From NCBI GenBank assembly GCA_014879435.1, contig JACSSB010000314.1, positions 1-7,750 of the forward strand: a stretch of 7,750 bases of DNA. Reading direction: 5' to 3'. This document shows positions 1 to 7,015 of the stretch, in pieces; the stretch's first letter is position 1, and every line of letters begins with the position of its first letter. The stretch is from Phycisphaerales bacterium (GTDB lineage: Bacteria; Pseudomonadota; Gammaproteobacteria; Competibacterales; Competibacteraceae). Made by a program: the position numbers and the translations under genes. The notes beneath the pieces were generated by a model. The model did no database searches, was not told the origin of the DNA, and worked only from the letters and a program-made list of their open reading frames with translations.

Positions 1-515
1 GCGGGCTGATGCCGCTGTAGCCAGCGACCCGCACCCCCCTCACCCGCCGCTAGCCAAGCAGCCAGATCGTCCTGTAGCGCCACCGATACCAACGCGAACA
101 CCGGTTGCCAACACCCTTCGCCATACGCCACGCTGACCGTGGCCTGTTCCCGTTCCAGTGCCGCCAACATGCGTTGCGCATAATGCGCGGCTAATAAAGG
201 AGAATCGCAAGGTGCGGTCAGCAGATAGGGCGTTGTGGACGCACGCAATGCCGCTAACAGACCCGCCAGTGGTCCTTGGAAGCGGCAATCGGGATCATCA
301 GCGATGACCCGGCAACCATAAACCCGATAGAGATCGTGATGACGGTTAGCGCTGATCAATAATTCGGCAACTTGTGGCCGCAACCGACGGATACCGTGGG
401 CGATCAGCGGCTCGCCCGCCAGCAGAAGCAGTCCTTTGTCATGGCCACCCATCCGCTCGGCACGGCCACCGGCTAGAATGACACCGCTTACTGTGGCGCA
501 TGGACCCGAGGGCAT
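1..515 (-). CDS. mobA: Molybdenum cofactor guanylyltransferase MobA (3' part missing at window edge)
   Basis: Transfers GMP from GTP to Mo-molybdopterin, giving the guanine dinucleotide cofactor used by DMSO-reductase-type molybdoenzymes; a cytoplasmic enzyme. Translation from the ATG at 515 gives 171 codons and is open to the edge. The N-terminal nucleotide-binding signature LAGGRAERMGG-HDKG is at residues 14-28, the QGPLAGL segment at 80-86, and PCDSP at 102-106 holds the conserved aspartate (Asp104). E. coli MobA is about 194 residues, so only some 25 C-terminal residues should be missing. The start is the ATG that puts the LAGG motif at the usual distance; upstream there is only a weak AGG at suitable spacing. 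It lies 53 bases after pat on the same strand with no visible terminator between them, so co-transcription is possible, although no functional link is known. The other GlmU/IspD-like nucleotidyltransferases are less likely because of the RMGG-DKG pattern. Confidence 0.93.
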   Translation of the reverse strand, partial: MPSGPCATVSGVILAGGRAERMGGHDKGLLLLAGEPLIAHGIRRLRPQVAELLISANRHHDLYRVYGCRVIADDPDCRFQGPLAGLLAALRASTTPYLLTAPCDSPLLAAHYAQRMLAALEREQATVSVAYGEGCWQPVFALVSVALQDDLAAWLAAGEGGAGRWLQRHQP

Positions 516-568
516 GAGGTGACCTGTCCGAATCAATCCCAATCACTGAACTCGGCAGAATTCACCAT

Positions 569-3265
569 TCAATTCAGCGGCAAGGACACATGCAAGACAC
601 CAGGATCGTCAATCGAGGCTTGCACTTTGAAATTGAGCGCCCGGTTGAGCCGTAGCATCGGTTCGTTTTCCCGCAATACTTCTCCATACAATTCTTTGAT
701 TCCGCTTTTGCGGGCATAATCAATGATGGTGCGCATCAGCATCGGCCCCAGACCCAGCCCCGTCATGGCTCGATCCACCAAAATCGCGTACTCGGCTTTT
801 TCCAAATTTGGGTCTGCGTTGCAACGGACCACCCCCCAGATCTTGGTTTTTCCCGGCACCCCACCCGGTTCGGTGATGGCGATTGCCATTTCCCGGTTGT
901 AGTCAAGTTGGGTCAGACGAGCGGCCATATCGTGCGACAGCTCGCGGATTGGCTGAAAGAAACGCATCCGCACATCCTCGGCCGGCATCCGCGCCACCAA
1001 ATCGATAAGCTGCGGTTCGTCTTCGGGCAAGATCGGCCGCATCAGGAATTTGCGACCATCGGGCAAGGTATAGAGCTTTTCCAGTTCCTTCGGATAAGGC
1101 AGGATCGCCAAGCGCTGACTGACGGTAGCCGGATCAATCGCTTCAATCGATACGTTCGAGTCCAGCACCAACAAGCCATCGTTCCTCACCCAAATCGGGT
1201 TGATATCCATCTCGACCAATTCAGCCAAATCGATCACCATCTGGGCAATCTTGATCAGAGTCAGCGCGATTGCATCGAGATCAACCGGCCGGCCACGATT
1301 ACTACGGAGTTGGCGATAGACGCGGGTACGCGACATCAAATCACGCGCCAATTGCATGTTCAGCGGTGGCAATGCATAGGAAATATCGGCGATCACATCA
1401 GCTTCGGTACCCCCATGACCAAAGAAGATGACCGGCCCAAACCGACGACCGGTGCGCACCCCGGCCATCAATTCGTAGGCACCATGCCGGGATTGCATCG
1501 GTTGTACTGCAAAGCCATCGATCACCGCTTCGGGCGCGAGTTCGCGTATCCGCTCCAGCATGTGCGTAGCGGCCCTCAACACCTCCGCTGGACTGCTCAG
1601 GCCGAAGCTTACCCCGCCTACTTCGGTCTTCTTGACAATATCGGGTGATAGGATTTTGAGCGCCACGGGAACACCCAATTCCTGGGTTATTTCGCTGGCC
1701 GCTTCCGGCGTGGCGGCAAAATGCAGCGGTGCCACCGGAATTTCGTAGGCGCTTAGCATTTGGCCGGTTTCATAGGCGTTCAACCGAGATCGGCCCGCCG
1801 TTAGCGCAATCTGGATGATGCGCCGGGCGGTCTCAACATCGGGGGTAAATTCCTCCGGAATCGAGCGCGGGGTCTCCATCAGCAATTCTTGGCTGTGCCG
1901 ATACTGAGCCAAACGCATAAAGGCTTCCACGGCTTCATCAGGCGATTCATAAGTGGGCACGTGCGCGGTTTTGAAGATTTCACGCGCTGGACGCGCCAAT
2001 GACTCACCGATCCAGCAGGTCATGATCAGTCGCCGACCCCTCGCGTGTTCTACCACCGCCTTTGCGCTTTCTATCGACCGCTCCATTGATGAGGGCGCAT
2101 GCACCACCAACACTCCGTCGGTACCTGGCTCCTTAGATAATAATTCCAGTGCCTTACCGTACTCCCTGGCACTCGCTAGATCGCCCAGATCGATCGGATT
2201 TTCGATCAAATGGTCGGGCCGACAAGCACGCGCCACCTGCTCGCAGGTCTCCTTGCTGATCCGAGCCAGACGACCTCCCTGACGCTGCAGGACATCACTG
2301 GTCATCAGCGCCAGACTATAACTATTGCTGACAATGGTGAGGCGGTCACTGTAGACCGGCTTGGCAGTGGCGAGTGTTTCGGCGGCACTGAATAACTGCT
2401 CGATATTATCCACTCGCAGGATACCCGCCCGCCGAAATACCGCGTCGTATACAGCATCCTCGACTAGCCCGGCTCGAAAATCACGCGGCTTGAGCACGAT
2501 CACCGGCTTGACCCGAGCGGCGGCACGGGCGGCAGAGACGAACTTGCGCCGATTACGCGTATTTTCCATGTACATCAGAATGGCGTGGGTATGCGGGTCT
2601 CGCAGCAGATAATCCAGCAAATCGCCAAAATCCACATCCCAGCGCATCCCCACCGAGATCACATGCGAAAAACCGATATCCCGGCTAGTGGCCCAATCGA
2701 GCAGACTACGCATCACCGCAGCGGACTGACAGAGCAGGGCAATATGCCCCGGCAAGGGCTGACCAACGCTCAGACTGGCGTTGACATGGGCCGACGGGAC
2801 TATATAACCCAAATGATCCGGGCCCATAACCCGCAGCAGATGCGGCTTGGCAGCAACCAATATCTTCTGCTTCAGGCTTTCACCTTCGTCGGTATACCGC
2901 GGGGATAGGCCTGGATCGGGCGACGTTGTCTTGCTGCCTCGATGATCTTGCAAGATATCCCGACTGAGCAGCAACGCCGCCTTGGTTCCCCCCGCGCCTA
3001 GTTGCGTGATCAAATTTGGAGCTTCTTCGAGCGGCGTGGTCAGAATGGCTAAGTCGGGGGCCAGTGGTAGGCTACTGATATCTCGATAGGCCAATACGCC
3101 AGAGACGGCGCGCTGATCCGGGTTGACTGGCATGACCGGCCCCTCAAACCCGCCTTCGATCAGATTGAATTCTACGATGGCATCGGAACCACCCGCCTGC
3201 CTACCTCGACCAATGATGGCGATAGAGCGGGGTTTGAACAGATATTCAAGATTGCGAATGGTCAT
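569..3265 (-). CDS. pat: Protein lysine acetyltransferase Pat (YfiQ/PatZ type): ADP-forming acyl-CoA synthetase-like region fused to GNAT
   Basis: Predicted to acetylate lysines of cytoplasmic proteins with acetyl-CoA; in Salmonella the best known target is acetyl-CoA synthetase, which is thereby switched off. The 898 residues compare with 886 in E. coli. Domains in order: CoA-binding Rossmann domain (about 5-100), CoA-ligase-like domains (about 150-465), ATP-grasp domain (about 480-710, with PDIVKKTEVGGV at 541-552 and DINP at 687-690), and a C-terminal GNAT domain (about 738-898). The GNAT part has AEYAILV with Glu825, matching the catalytic Glu of Salmonella Pat, and the acetyl-CoA loop TGLGLG at 835-840. 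The SHTG-type catalytic histidine motif expected near residues 258-275 of active ADP-forming acyl-CoA synthetases is absent, so that half is probably regulatory. Residues about 104-134 form a polar stretch that looks like a linker or insertion. The start is backed by GAGAGG five bases upstream. It is divergent from acsA, its likely substrate. Confidence 0.93.
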   Translation of the reverse strand: MTIRNLEYLFKPRSIAIIGRGRQAGGSDAIVEFNLIEGGFEGPVMPVNPDQRAVSGVLAYRDISSLPLAPDLAILTTPLEEAPNLITQLGAGGTKAALLLSRDILQDHRGSKTTSPDPGLSPRYTDEGESLKQKILVAAKPHLLRVMGPDHLGYIVPSAHVNASLSVGQPLPGHIALLCQSAAVMRSLLDWATSRDIGFSHVISVGMRWDVDFGDLLDYLLRDPHTHAILMYMENTRNRRKFVSAARAAARVKPVIVLKPRDFRAGLVEDAVYDAVFRRAGILRVDNIEQLFSAAETLATAKPVYSDRLTIVSNSYSLALMTSDVLQRQGGRLARISKETCEQVARACRPDHLIENPIDLGDLASAREYGKALELLSKEPGTDGVLVVHAPSSMERSIESAKAVVEHARGRRLIMTCWIGESLARPAREIFKTAHVPTYESPDEAVEAFMRLAQYRHSQELLMETPRSIPEEFTPDVETARRIIQIALTAGRSRLNAYETGQMLSAYEIPVAPLHFAATPEAASEITQELGVPVALKILSPDIVKKTEVGGVSFGLSSPAEVLRAATHMLERIRELAPEAVIDGFAVQPMQSRHGAYELMAGVRTGRRFGPVIFFGHGGTEADVIADISYALPPLNMQLARDLMSRTRVYRQLRSNRGRPVDLDAIALTLIKIAQMVIDLAELVEMDINPIWVRNDGLLVLDSNVSIEAIDPATVSQRLAILPYPKELEKLYTLPDGRKFLMRPILPEDEPQLIDLVARMPAEDVRMRFFQPIRELSHDMAARLTQLDYNREMAIAITEPGGVPGKTKIWGVVRCNADPNLEKAEYAILVDRAMTGLGLGPMLMRTIIDYARKSGIKELYGEVLRENEPMLRLNRALNFKVQASIDDPGVLHVSLPLN

Positions 3266-3270
3266 GAATG

Positions 3271-3276
3271 CCTCTC
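3271..3276 (-). promoter_or_regulatory. Shine-Dalgarno site of pat
   Basis: On the minus strand GAGAGG lies five bases before the ATG at 3265. It is a good match to the anti-SD sequence and supports this start for pat. Confidence 0.65.
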
Positions 3277-3435
3277 ATACGAAAGTCGCCACCGGAGATA
3301 AATCGATGGGCCAAAGCCAAAACGCGGGTATGGTAACGTGAATTCCGCTGATATGGGTCTTTTCAAGGTAGGAGCACTTCATCGAACTCATCCGCTTCCT
3401 CACCAGTTGGATATGATCCGAATCCGATCATCCCA

Positions 3436-3440
3436 TGGAG
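3436..3440 (+). promoter_or_regulatory. Shine-Dalgarno site that decides the acsA start
   Basis: TGGAG lies nine bases before the in-frame ATG at 3450. The upstream ATG at 3435 overlaps this site and has no purine-rich site of its own, so 3450 is the preferred start. Confidence 0.5.
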
Positions 3441-3449
3441 ACAATCGAT

Positions 3450-5210
3450 ATGGCCTGGACGACGATACACAAACAGCCGCTACCTAGCGAATCGACACCG
3501 AACCTGATCGACGAAGAGGCGATGCGTACCCCTTTTTCCTGGGAGACCGCGCGTACCGAGCTGGCGGGATTGCCAGAGGGCGGCCTGAATATCGCTTACG
3601 AGGCAGTGGATCGTCAGGTTCAAAATGGTCTGGGTGAGACTATCGCATTGCGTTGGCTAGGTAAAAACGGCGAAAGGCGGGAGTATAGCTATGCTGAATT
3701 AGCCAGTCTGAGTGATCGCTTTGCCAATCTGTTGGAGCGACTCGGGATCGACAAAGGTGATCGGATTTGCGTGCTGACCGGACGTATCCCTGAATTGCAC
3801 ATAAGCGCGTTGGGAACCTTGAAAGCGGGTGCGATATTTTGCCCTCTCTTTTCCGCTTTCGGCCCGGAACCGCTACGGACACGCCTCGTTAAGAGCCGAG
3901 CGCGACTGCTGGTGACAACTTCCGCACTGTACCAGCGCAAGATCCAGCCACAGCGGGCGCAACTGCCGGATCTGGAACATGTGCTGCTGGTCGATAGCAG
4001 TGACGGAGACGGCACGCATTCCTTACGCGCACTTCTGGAGGCGGAATCGAGCCAACGCCCCCCACCGACTACTCTGCCCGAAGACCGGGCACTACTGCAT
4101 TTCACCAGCGGCACCACCGGCACCCCCAAAGGCGCGGTGCATGTTCACGATGCCGTAACCGCTCATCGCCTGACTGGTCGTTGGGCGCTGGATTTGCGAC
4201 CTGGAGACATCTATTGGTGTACCGCCGATCCCGGCTGGGTGACCGGCGTGTCCTACGGCATCATCGCTCCGTTAGTCAACGGTGTGACCTTGGTGGTCGA
4301 TGAAGCCGAATTCAACGCTCGTCGCTGGTACAGCATTCTTGAACAAGAAAAGGTCAATGTCTGGTACACCGCTCCGACCGCGATCCGTATGCTGATGAAG
4401 GCCGGTATCGATACCGCACGCGGATATGATCTGAGCGCATTACGATTTATGGCCAGCGTTGGCGAACCGTTGAACCCGGAAGCTGTATTTTGGGGCCTAG
4501 AAGCCTTGGGTCGCCCCTTTCATGATACTTGGTGGCAGACCGAAACCGGAGCGATCATGATCGCCAATACCCGCAGTCAGGATATCCACCCTGGCTCCAT
4601 GGGCCGACCGCTACCGGGTATCGAGGCCGCTATCGTCCGGCGACGACCAGAGGGTGGCGTGGATCTACTGGAGCCGGGCGAAGAGGGTGAACTGGCTCTA
4701 CGGGTTGGCTGGCCCTCCATGTTCCGTGACTACCTGGAAGACGAAGCGCACTACCGACAATGTTTTGCTGCCGATTGGTATCTGAGCGGTGATCTGGCCA
4801 CTCGGGATAGCGATGGTTATTTTTGGTTCCTGGGCCGGATCGATGATGTCATCAAGACCTCCGGCCACCTCATCGGCCCATTTGAAGTAGAAAATGTGCT
4901 TATGGAACACCCAGCGGTGGCCGAAACCGGCATGATCGGTAAACCCGATGAGTTTGCTGGTCAAATCGTCAAGGTGTTTGTAGCGCTCAAATCGGGCTAT
5001 GCACCCAGCGACGCACTGCGTCGGGAATTGCTCAGTTTTGCCCGTACTCGCCTAGGACCGACAGTCGCACCGCGCGAGCTGGAATTTATGAGCGATCTTC
5101 CCAAAACCCGTAGCGGCAAAATCATGCGCCGCTTACTGCGTGCTCAAGAATTGGGACAATCGCTTGGCGATCTCTCCACCTTGGAAAACCAAGAAGAACA
5201 AGAACCCTGA
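3450..5210 (+). CDS. acsA: AMP-forming acetyl-CoA synthetase, AcsA type
   Basis: Activates acetate with ATP to acetyl-AMP and transfers the acetyl group to CoA in the cytoplasm, feeding central carbon metabolism. With the start at 3450 it has 586 residues, close to Bacillus AcsA (about 572) and shorter than enterobacterial Acs (about 650). Motifs of the adenylate-forming family: P-loop TSGTTGTPKG at 219-228, DTWWQTETG at 359-367, YLSGD at 444-448, hinge region GRIDDVIKTSGH at 462-473, and PKTRSGK at 551-557 with catalytic Lys557. The Trp pair (361-362) is the feature that narrows the acyl pocket to acetate or propionate in Acs; medium-chain enzymes usually have a small residue there. Lys557 sits in the motif acetylated by Pat in Salmonella, and pat is the divergent neighbour. 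An alternative ATG at 3435 adds five residues but lacks a ribosome site. A propionyl-CoA synthetase role cannot be excluded. Confidence 0.92.
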   Translation: MAWTTIHKQPLPSESTPNLIDEEAMRTPFSWETARTELAGLPEGGLNIAYEAVDRQVQNGLGETIALRWLGKNGERREYSYAELASLSDRFANLLERLGIDKGDRICVLTGRIPELHISALGTLKAGAIFCPLFSAFGPEPLRTRLVKSRARLLVTTSALYQRKIQPQRAQLPDLEHVLLVDSSDGDGTHSLRALLEAESSQRPPPTTLPEDRALLHFTSGTTGTPKGAVHVHDAVTAHRLTGRWALDLRPGDIYWCTADPGWVTGVSYGIIAPLVNGVTLVVDEAEFNARRWYSILEQEKVNVWYTAPTAIRMLMKAGIDTARGYDLSALRFMASVGEPLNPEAVFWGLEALGRPFHDTWWQTETGAIMIANTRSQDIHPGSMGRPLPGIEAAIVRRRPEGGVDLLEPGEEGELALRVGWPSMFRDYLEDEAHYRQCFAADWYLSGDLATRDSDGYFWFLGRIDDVIKTSGHLIGPFEVENVLMEHPAVAETGMIGKPDEFAGQIVKVFVALKSGYAPSDALRRELLSFARTRLGPTVAPRELEFMSDLPKTRSGKIMRRLLRAQELGQSLGDLSTLENQEEQEP

Positions 5211-5288
5211 TCTTGGCAGATTCTGATCATTGGTATGGTCATTGCTTATATTTTACTCAAGCAAGAGAGCCGCAACCCCGAAAGCAGT

Positions 5289-5317
5289 TTGACTTTTTCG
5301 ATGATCAATGCGACACT
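5289..5317 (+). promoter_or_regulatory. Possible sigma70 promoter for the acyl carrier protein gene
   Basis: TTGACT at 5289-5294 matches five of six -35 bases. After a 17-base spacer comes GACACT at 5312-5317, a weak -10 box preceded by TGC, which resembles an extended -10 element. The expected transcript start near 5324 would leave a leader of about 70 bases. If real, acp can be expressed apart from acsA. Confidence 0.3.
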
Positions 5318-5348
5318 GATGCTGCGGTGCAACATATTGTTGCGCAAT

Positions 5349-5363
5349 ACCCACAAAGTGGGT
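5349..5363 (+). repeat. Small hairpin upstream of acp
   Basis: ACCCAC and GTGGGT form a perfect 6-bp stem with an AAA loop, about 20 bases before the acp ribosome site. No run of T follows, so it is not a standard terminator; it may be a chance structure or an mRNA stability element. Confidence 0.3.
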
Positions 5364-5395
5364 TGACCTAGTTCACACGCGATGAGGAAAACTCA

Positions 5396-5659
5396 ATGAA
5401 CGCCATGAACAAAGAGCAAATTCGCGAAACCGTCCTTCGCGTTCTTGGTGATGTCATTCCTAATACTGACGCCCAAGCAATTAACCCTGATATCAGCTTC
5501 CATGACCAACTCGAATTGGACTCGATTGACTTCCTGCGCCTGATGATGAACTTAGAAAAGGAAGTCAACGTGACCATCTTTGACTTCGACTATCCCAAAT
5601 TATCGACACTAAAAGGTTGCGAGAATTACCTAGCCGAACGCCTAGAGCTGACAGCCTGA
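5396..5659 (+). CDS. Acyl carrier protein (phosphopantetheine-binding)
   Basis: A free-standing carrier protein of 87 residues; E. coli AcpP has 77. The sequence is acidic and helical, with the attachment motif ELDSIDFLRL at 40-49, where Ser43 should carry the 4'-phosphopantetheine arm. The segment FDFDYPKLSTL, about residues 58-68, followed by an ENYL helix is carrier-protein-like and gives the usual helix III/IV region. The ATG at 5396 has GAGG eight bases upstream (5384-5387); a second ATG at 5405 is less well placed. It is not next to fatty acid synthesis genes (no fabD, fabG or fabF here), so it is probably a specialised carrier and not the housekeeping AcpP. Its position after acsA suggests it receives or presents an acyl group made by AcsA or a related activity, but which one cannot be told from the sequence. 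It could be transcribed with acsA or from its own promoter. Confidence 0.88.
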   Translation: MNAMNKEQIRETVLRVLGDVIPNTDAQAINPDISFHDQLELDSIDFLRLMMNLEKEVNVTIFDFDYPKLSTLKGCENYLAERLELTA

Positions 5660-5842
5660 GCAAGGCAGAATATATCGTTGTGTGAGTTTTCAGTAAAAGC
5701 CACTGCCCGCGAACACTGTTCACACCACAGATAGATTTACGCAAGCCAGAGTCTTTATAGCTCAAACCTAGCAAGCGGTCTTATCAACTTCCAAGAACAC
5801 AAAACGCAAGGTTCAAGCTTATGACAATCCTGAAATGAAGAA

Positions 5843-5866
5843 GACCGATCCCGTAGGGGACCGGTC
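5843..5866. terminator. Strong hairpin, possible terminator between acp and pdxH
   Basis: GACCGATCCC and GGGACCGGTC pair over ten positions with a single A-C mismatch around a GTAG loop. On the minus strand the stem is followed by TTCTTCATTTC, a moderately T-rich tail, so termination of leftward transcription is the better fit. On the plus strand the tail is GTTATG, which is poor for intrinsic termination. It lies 184 bases after acp and over 450 bases beyond the end of pdxH, so it may instead belong to an unseen RNA or repeat family. Confidence 0.4.
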
Positions 5867-5883
5867 GTTATGTCGACACGGGG

Positions 5884-5903
5884 TCTGAAAACGCTTATTC
5901 AGA
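5884..5903. repeat. Short inverted repeat
   Basis: TCTGAA and TTCAGA flank an 8-base spacer, 17 bases after the larger hairpin. The stem is A/T-rich and weak; it could be a protein site or chance. Confidence 0.3.
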
Positions 5904-5985
5904 AATCCTAGAATTAGCGAGAGATAGTAAGCCTATTGAGACCTTCCAAATCCATCGCGCATCTTCCTCTGGTGGTTTTTGGTCA

Positions 5986-5997
5986 GGTACTAGTACC
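5986..5997. repeat. Perfect 12-bp palindrome
   Basis: GGTACTAGTACC is perfectly self-complementary with no spacer, and it is bracketed by GGTCA at 5981-5985 and again at 5999-6003. It could be the operator of a dimeric regulator, but no neighbouring gene encodes one in the window. Confidence 0.35.
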
Positions 5998-6319
5998 CGG
6001 TCATCTTATTACGTTTTCTCTGGATTTCACTAAGCGCCAGAACCCCGACAACACAAAGTAATCATACGGGAAAACCGCCATTAATTCTAATAGTGGCATG
6101 AACTTGGCGATGGTTACATTATACCGGCTACGCCTGATCGCGCAACCCCTACGTGACCAAAAATTGCCACAACGAACCCTAGCACACACGCCAATCGCGT
6201 CATCAATTCTTATCCTTACCCACCGCTGCACTATACACACATCATTTTTGTGGCTACGCCACTCTAGCCAGGAATATCGATCTAGCAATGATTCGGCGCG
6301 ACATGGCGCTAACAGAATT

Positions 6320-6964
6320 TCAGGGTTCTAAGCGCTCCAGCAACCACTCACCTTCCTGCTGCATGCGATAGCGCAACCGGTCGTGTATGCGGCCATGACG
6401 ACCCTGCCAAAACTCCAACAGGTTCGGTTTGACCCGATAACCACCCCAATGTTGGGGCATCGGGATATTGTCGTCCGGATATCGGGTGACCAACTGCTCA
6501 AAACGCTGGTCCAGAACTTCACGGTTGGCCACGACTTGGCTTTGTTGCGACGCCAACGCACCCAAGCGGCTCTCACGAGGCCGACTACGGAAATAGGCTT
6601 CCGATTCGGCGGGGGGTATCTGAGCGATCACTCCCTCAATCCGCACTTGCCGTTCCAACTCCAACCAAAGAAATACCAGGGCAACGTGAGGATTCTCAGC
6701 AATCTGCAGACCCTTATCGCTGCGATAGTGGGTGAAAAATACGAAACCGTCGGCATCACACTCCTTCAGCAGCACTATGCGTGCGTAGGGGCGTCCAGCT
6801 CGATCAGCGGTCGCCAGTGTCATGGCATTAGGCTCGGGTAGTTGTGCAGCAACGGCTTCTTGCAGCCAATTTTGAAACTGCCGGATCGGATCGAGATCAA
6901 CATCGGTCTCGGTCAAGGTTCCCAAAGCATAATCTCGACGCAGTTCGGCAAGGGATTGACTCAT
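6320..6964 (-). CDS. pdxH: Pyridoxamine 5'-phosphate oxidase PdxH
   Basis: FMN-dependent cytoplasmic enzyme that oxidises pyridoxamine or pyridoxine 5'-phosphate to pyridoxal 5'-phosphate with oxygen, in vitamin B6 synthesis and salvage. The 214 residues are close to E. coli PdxH (218). FMN-contact segments are RIVLLK at 62-67 and FFTHYRSDKG at 76-85; SRPRESRLGALAS is at 127-139. The family signature LEFWQGRHGRIHDR is at 183-196, with the active-site Arg192 and His194 pair. The frame is open further upstream to an ATG at 7066, but the family starts about where MSQSLAELRRDYALG does, and the upstream part would run through the promoter at 7008-7015; therefore 6964 is chosen. Its ribosome site is weak (GGG-rich, ACGGG). 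It is divergent from the radical SAM gene. Confidence 0.95.
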   Translation of the reverse strand: MSQSLAELRRDYALGTLTETDVDLDPIRQFQNWLQEAVAAQLPEPNAMTLATADRAGRPYARIVLLKECDADGFVFFTHYRSDKGLQIAENPHVALVFLWLELERQVRIEGVIAQIPPAESEAYFRSRPRESRLGALASQQSQVVANREVLDQRFEQLVTRYPDDNIPMPQHWGGYRVKPNLLEFWQGRHGRIHDRLRYRMQQEGEWLLERLEP

Positions 6965-7007
6965 GGCAGTACCCGTTTTCCCGTAGCAAATTGACGATAA
7001 CGACACA

Positions 7008-7015
7008 ATTATAAT
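7008..7015. promoter_or_regulatory. Symmetric -10 element between pdxH and the radical SAM gene
   Basis: ATTATAAT is an 8-bp palindrome that contains a perfect TATAAT on each strand: 7010-7015 on plus and 7013-7008 on minus. Transcripts would start near 7022 rightward and near 7001 leftward, giving leaders of about 50 and 37 bases to the starts at 7073 and 6964. The -35 matches are poor at normal spacing on both strands; TTGACG at 6991-6996 is only 13 bases from the rightward -10. Confidence 0.5.

Larger units (their letters stand above)
3266..3449. promoter_or_regulatory. Divergent pat-acsA control region
   Basis: About 180 bases separate the two divergent starts, so both promoters should lie here or close by. 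On the plus strand TATGAT at 3412-3417 is a five-of-six match to a sigma70 -10 box, but no -35 box sits at the right distance. Transcription from it would start near 3424. On the minus strand I find no convincing -10/-35 pair. I see no clear CRP site (TGTGA-N6-TCACA) and no sigma54 GG/GC pair, although acs genes elsewhere often use CRP or sigma54. The region role is certain by position; the individual box is weak. Confidence 0.4.
5211..5395 (+). other. acsA-acp gap with an unassigned open frame
   Basis: This 185-base gap has no clear gene. One plus-strand frame is open from 5114, inside acsA, to a TAG at 5369-5371. From a possible TTG at 5213 it would give 52 residues with a protein-like acidic C-terminal half (QFDFFDDQCDTDAAVQHIV near residues 26-43). 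It has no ATG or GTG start and no good ribosome site. A second frame, ATG 5235 to TGA 5366, gives 43 residues, also without a ribosome site. Either could be a small gene or the remains of one; I do not assign a function. Confidence 0.25.
5660..6319. other. 660-base stretch without a convincing gene
   Basis: The stretch lies between the convergent ends of acp and pdxH. The longest frames, 6001-6288 (minus) and 6098-6331 (plus), have no ribosome site, no recognisable motif and a composition unlike the neighbouring genes. I see no tRNA cloverleaf. The left half holds a strong hairpin at 5843-5866, an inverted repeat at 5884-5903 and a perfect palindrome at 5986-5997. From about 6000 to 6319 I see nothing assignable. 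It may be decayed coding sequence or may contain a small RNA. Confidence 0.5.

Noticed and set aside
40..288. 82-codon minus-strand frame at the left edge
   Set aside because: It overlaps mobA in another frame on the same strand; the mobA frame carries the family motifs.
908..1648. 246-codon open frame on the plus strand inside pat
   Set aside because: It is antisense to a conserved part of pat (ATP-grasp and GNAT region), has no ribosome site and reads as a low-complexity mirror rich in His, Gln and Arg.
3689..4129. 146-codon minus-strand frame inside acsA
   Set aside because: It is a Ser/Arg-rich shadow of the P-loop region of acsA with no motif of its own.
5711..5721. GAACACTGTTC as a LexA-type SOS box
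   Set aside because: The half-sites resemble the Gram-positive box but the spacer is three bases where four are needed, and no SOS gene is adjacent.
5805..5825. GGTTCAAGC resembling a tRNA T-arm
   Set aside because: No matching acceptor stem, anticodon arm or D-arm can be drawn around it.
6383..6841. 152-codon open frame on the plus strand inside pdxH
   Set aside because: It is antisense to the conserved FMN-binding and signature parts of pdxH and shows no family motif.
6991..7015. TTGACG-TATAAT as a complete rightward promoter
   Set aside because: The spacer is 13 bases, too short for sigma70; only the -10 element is kept.
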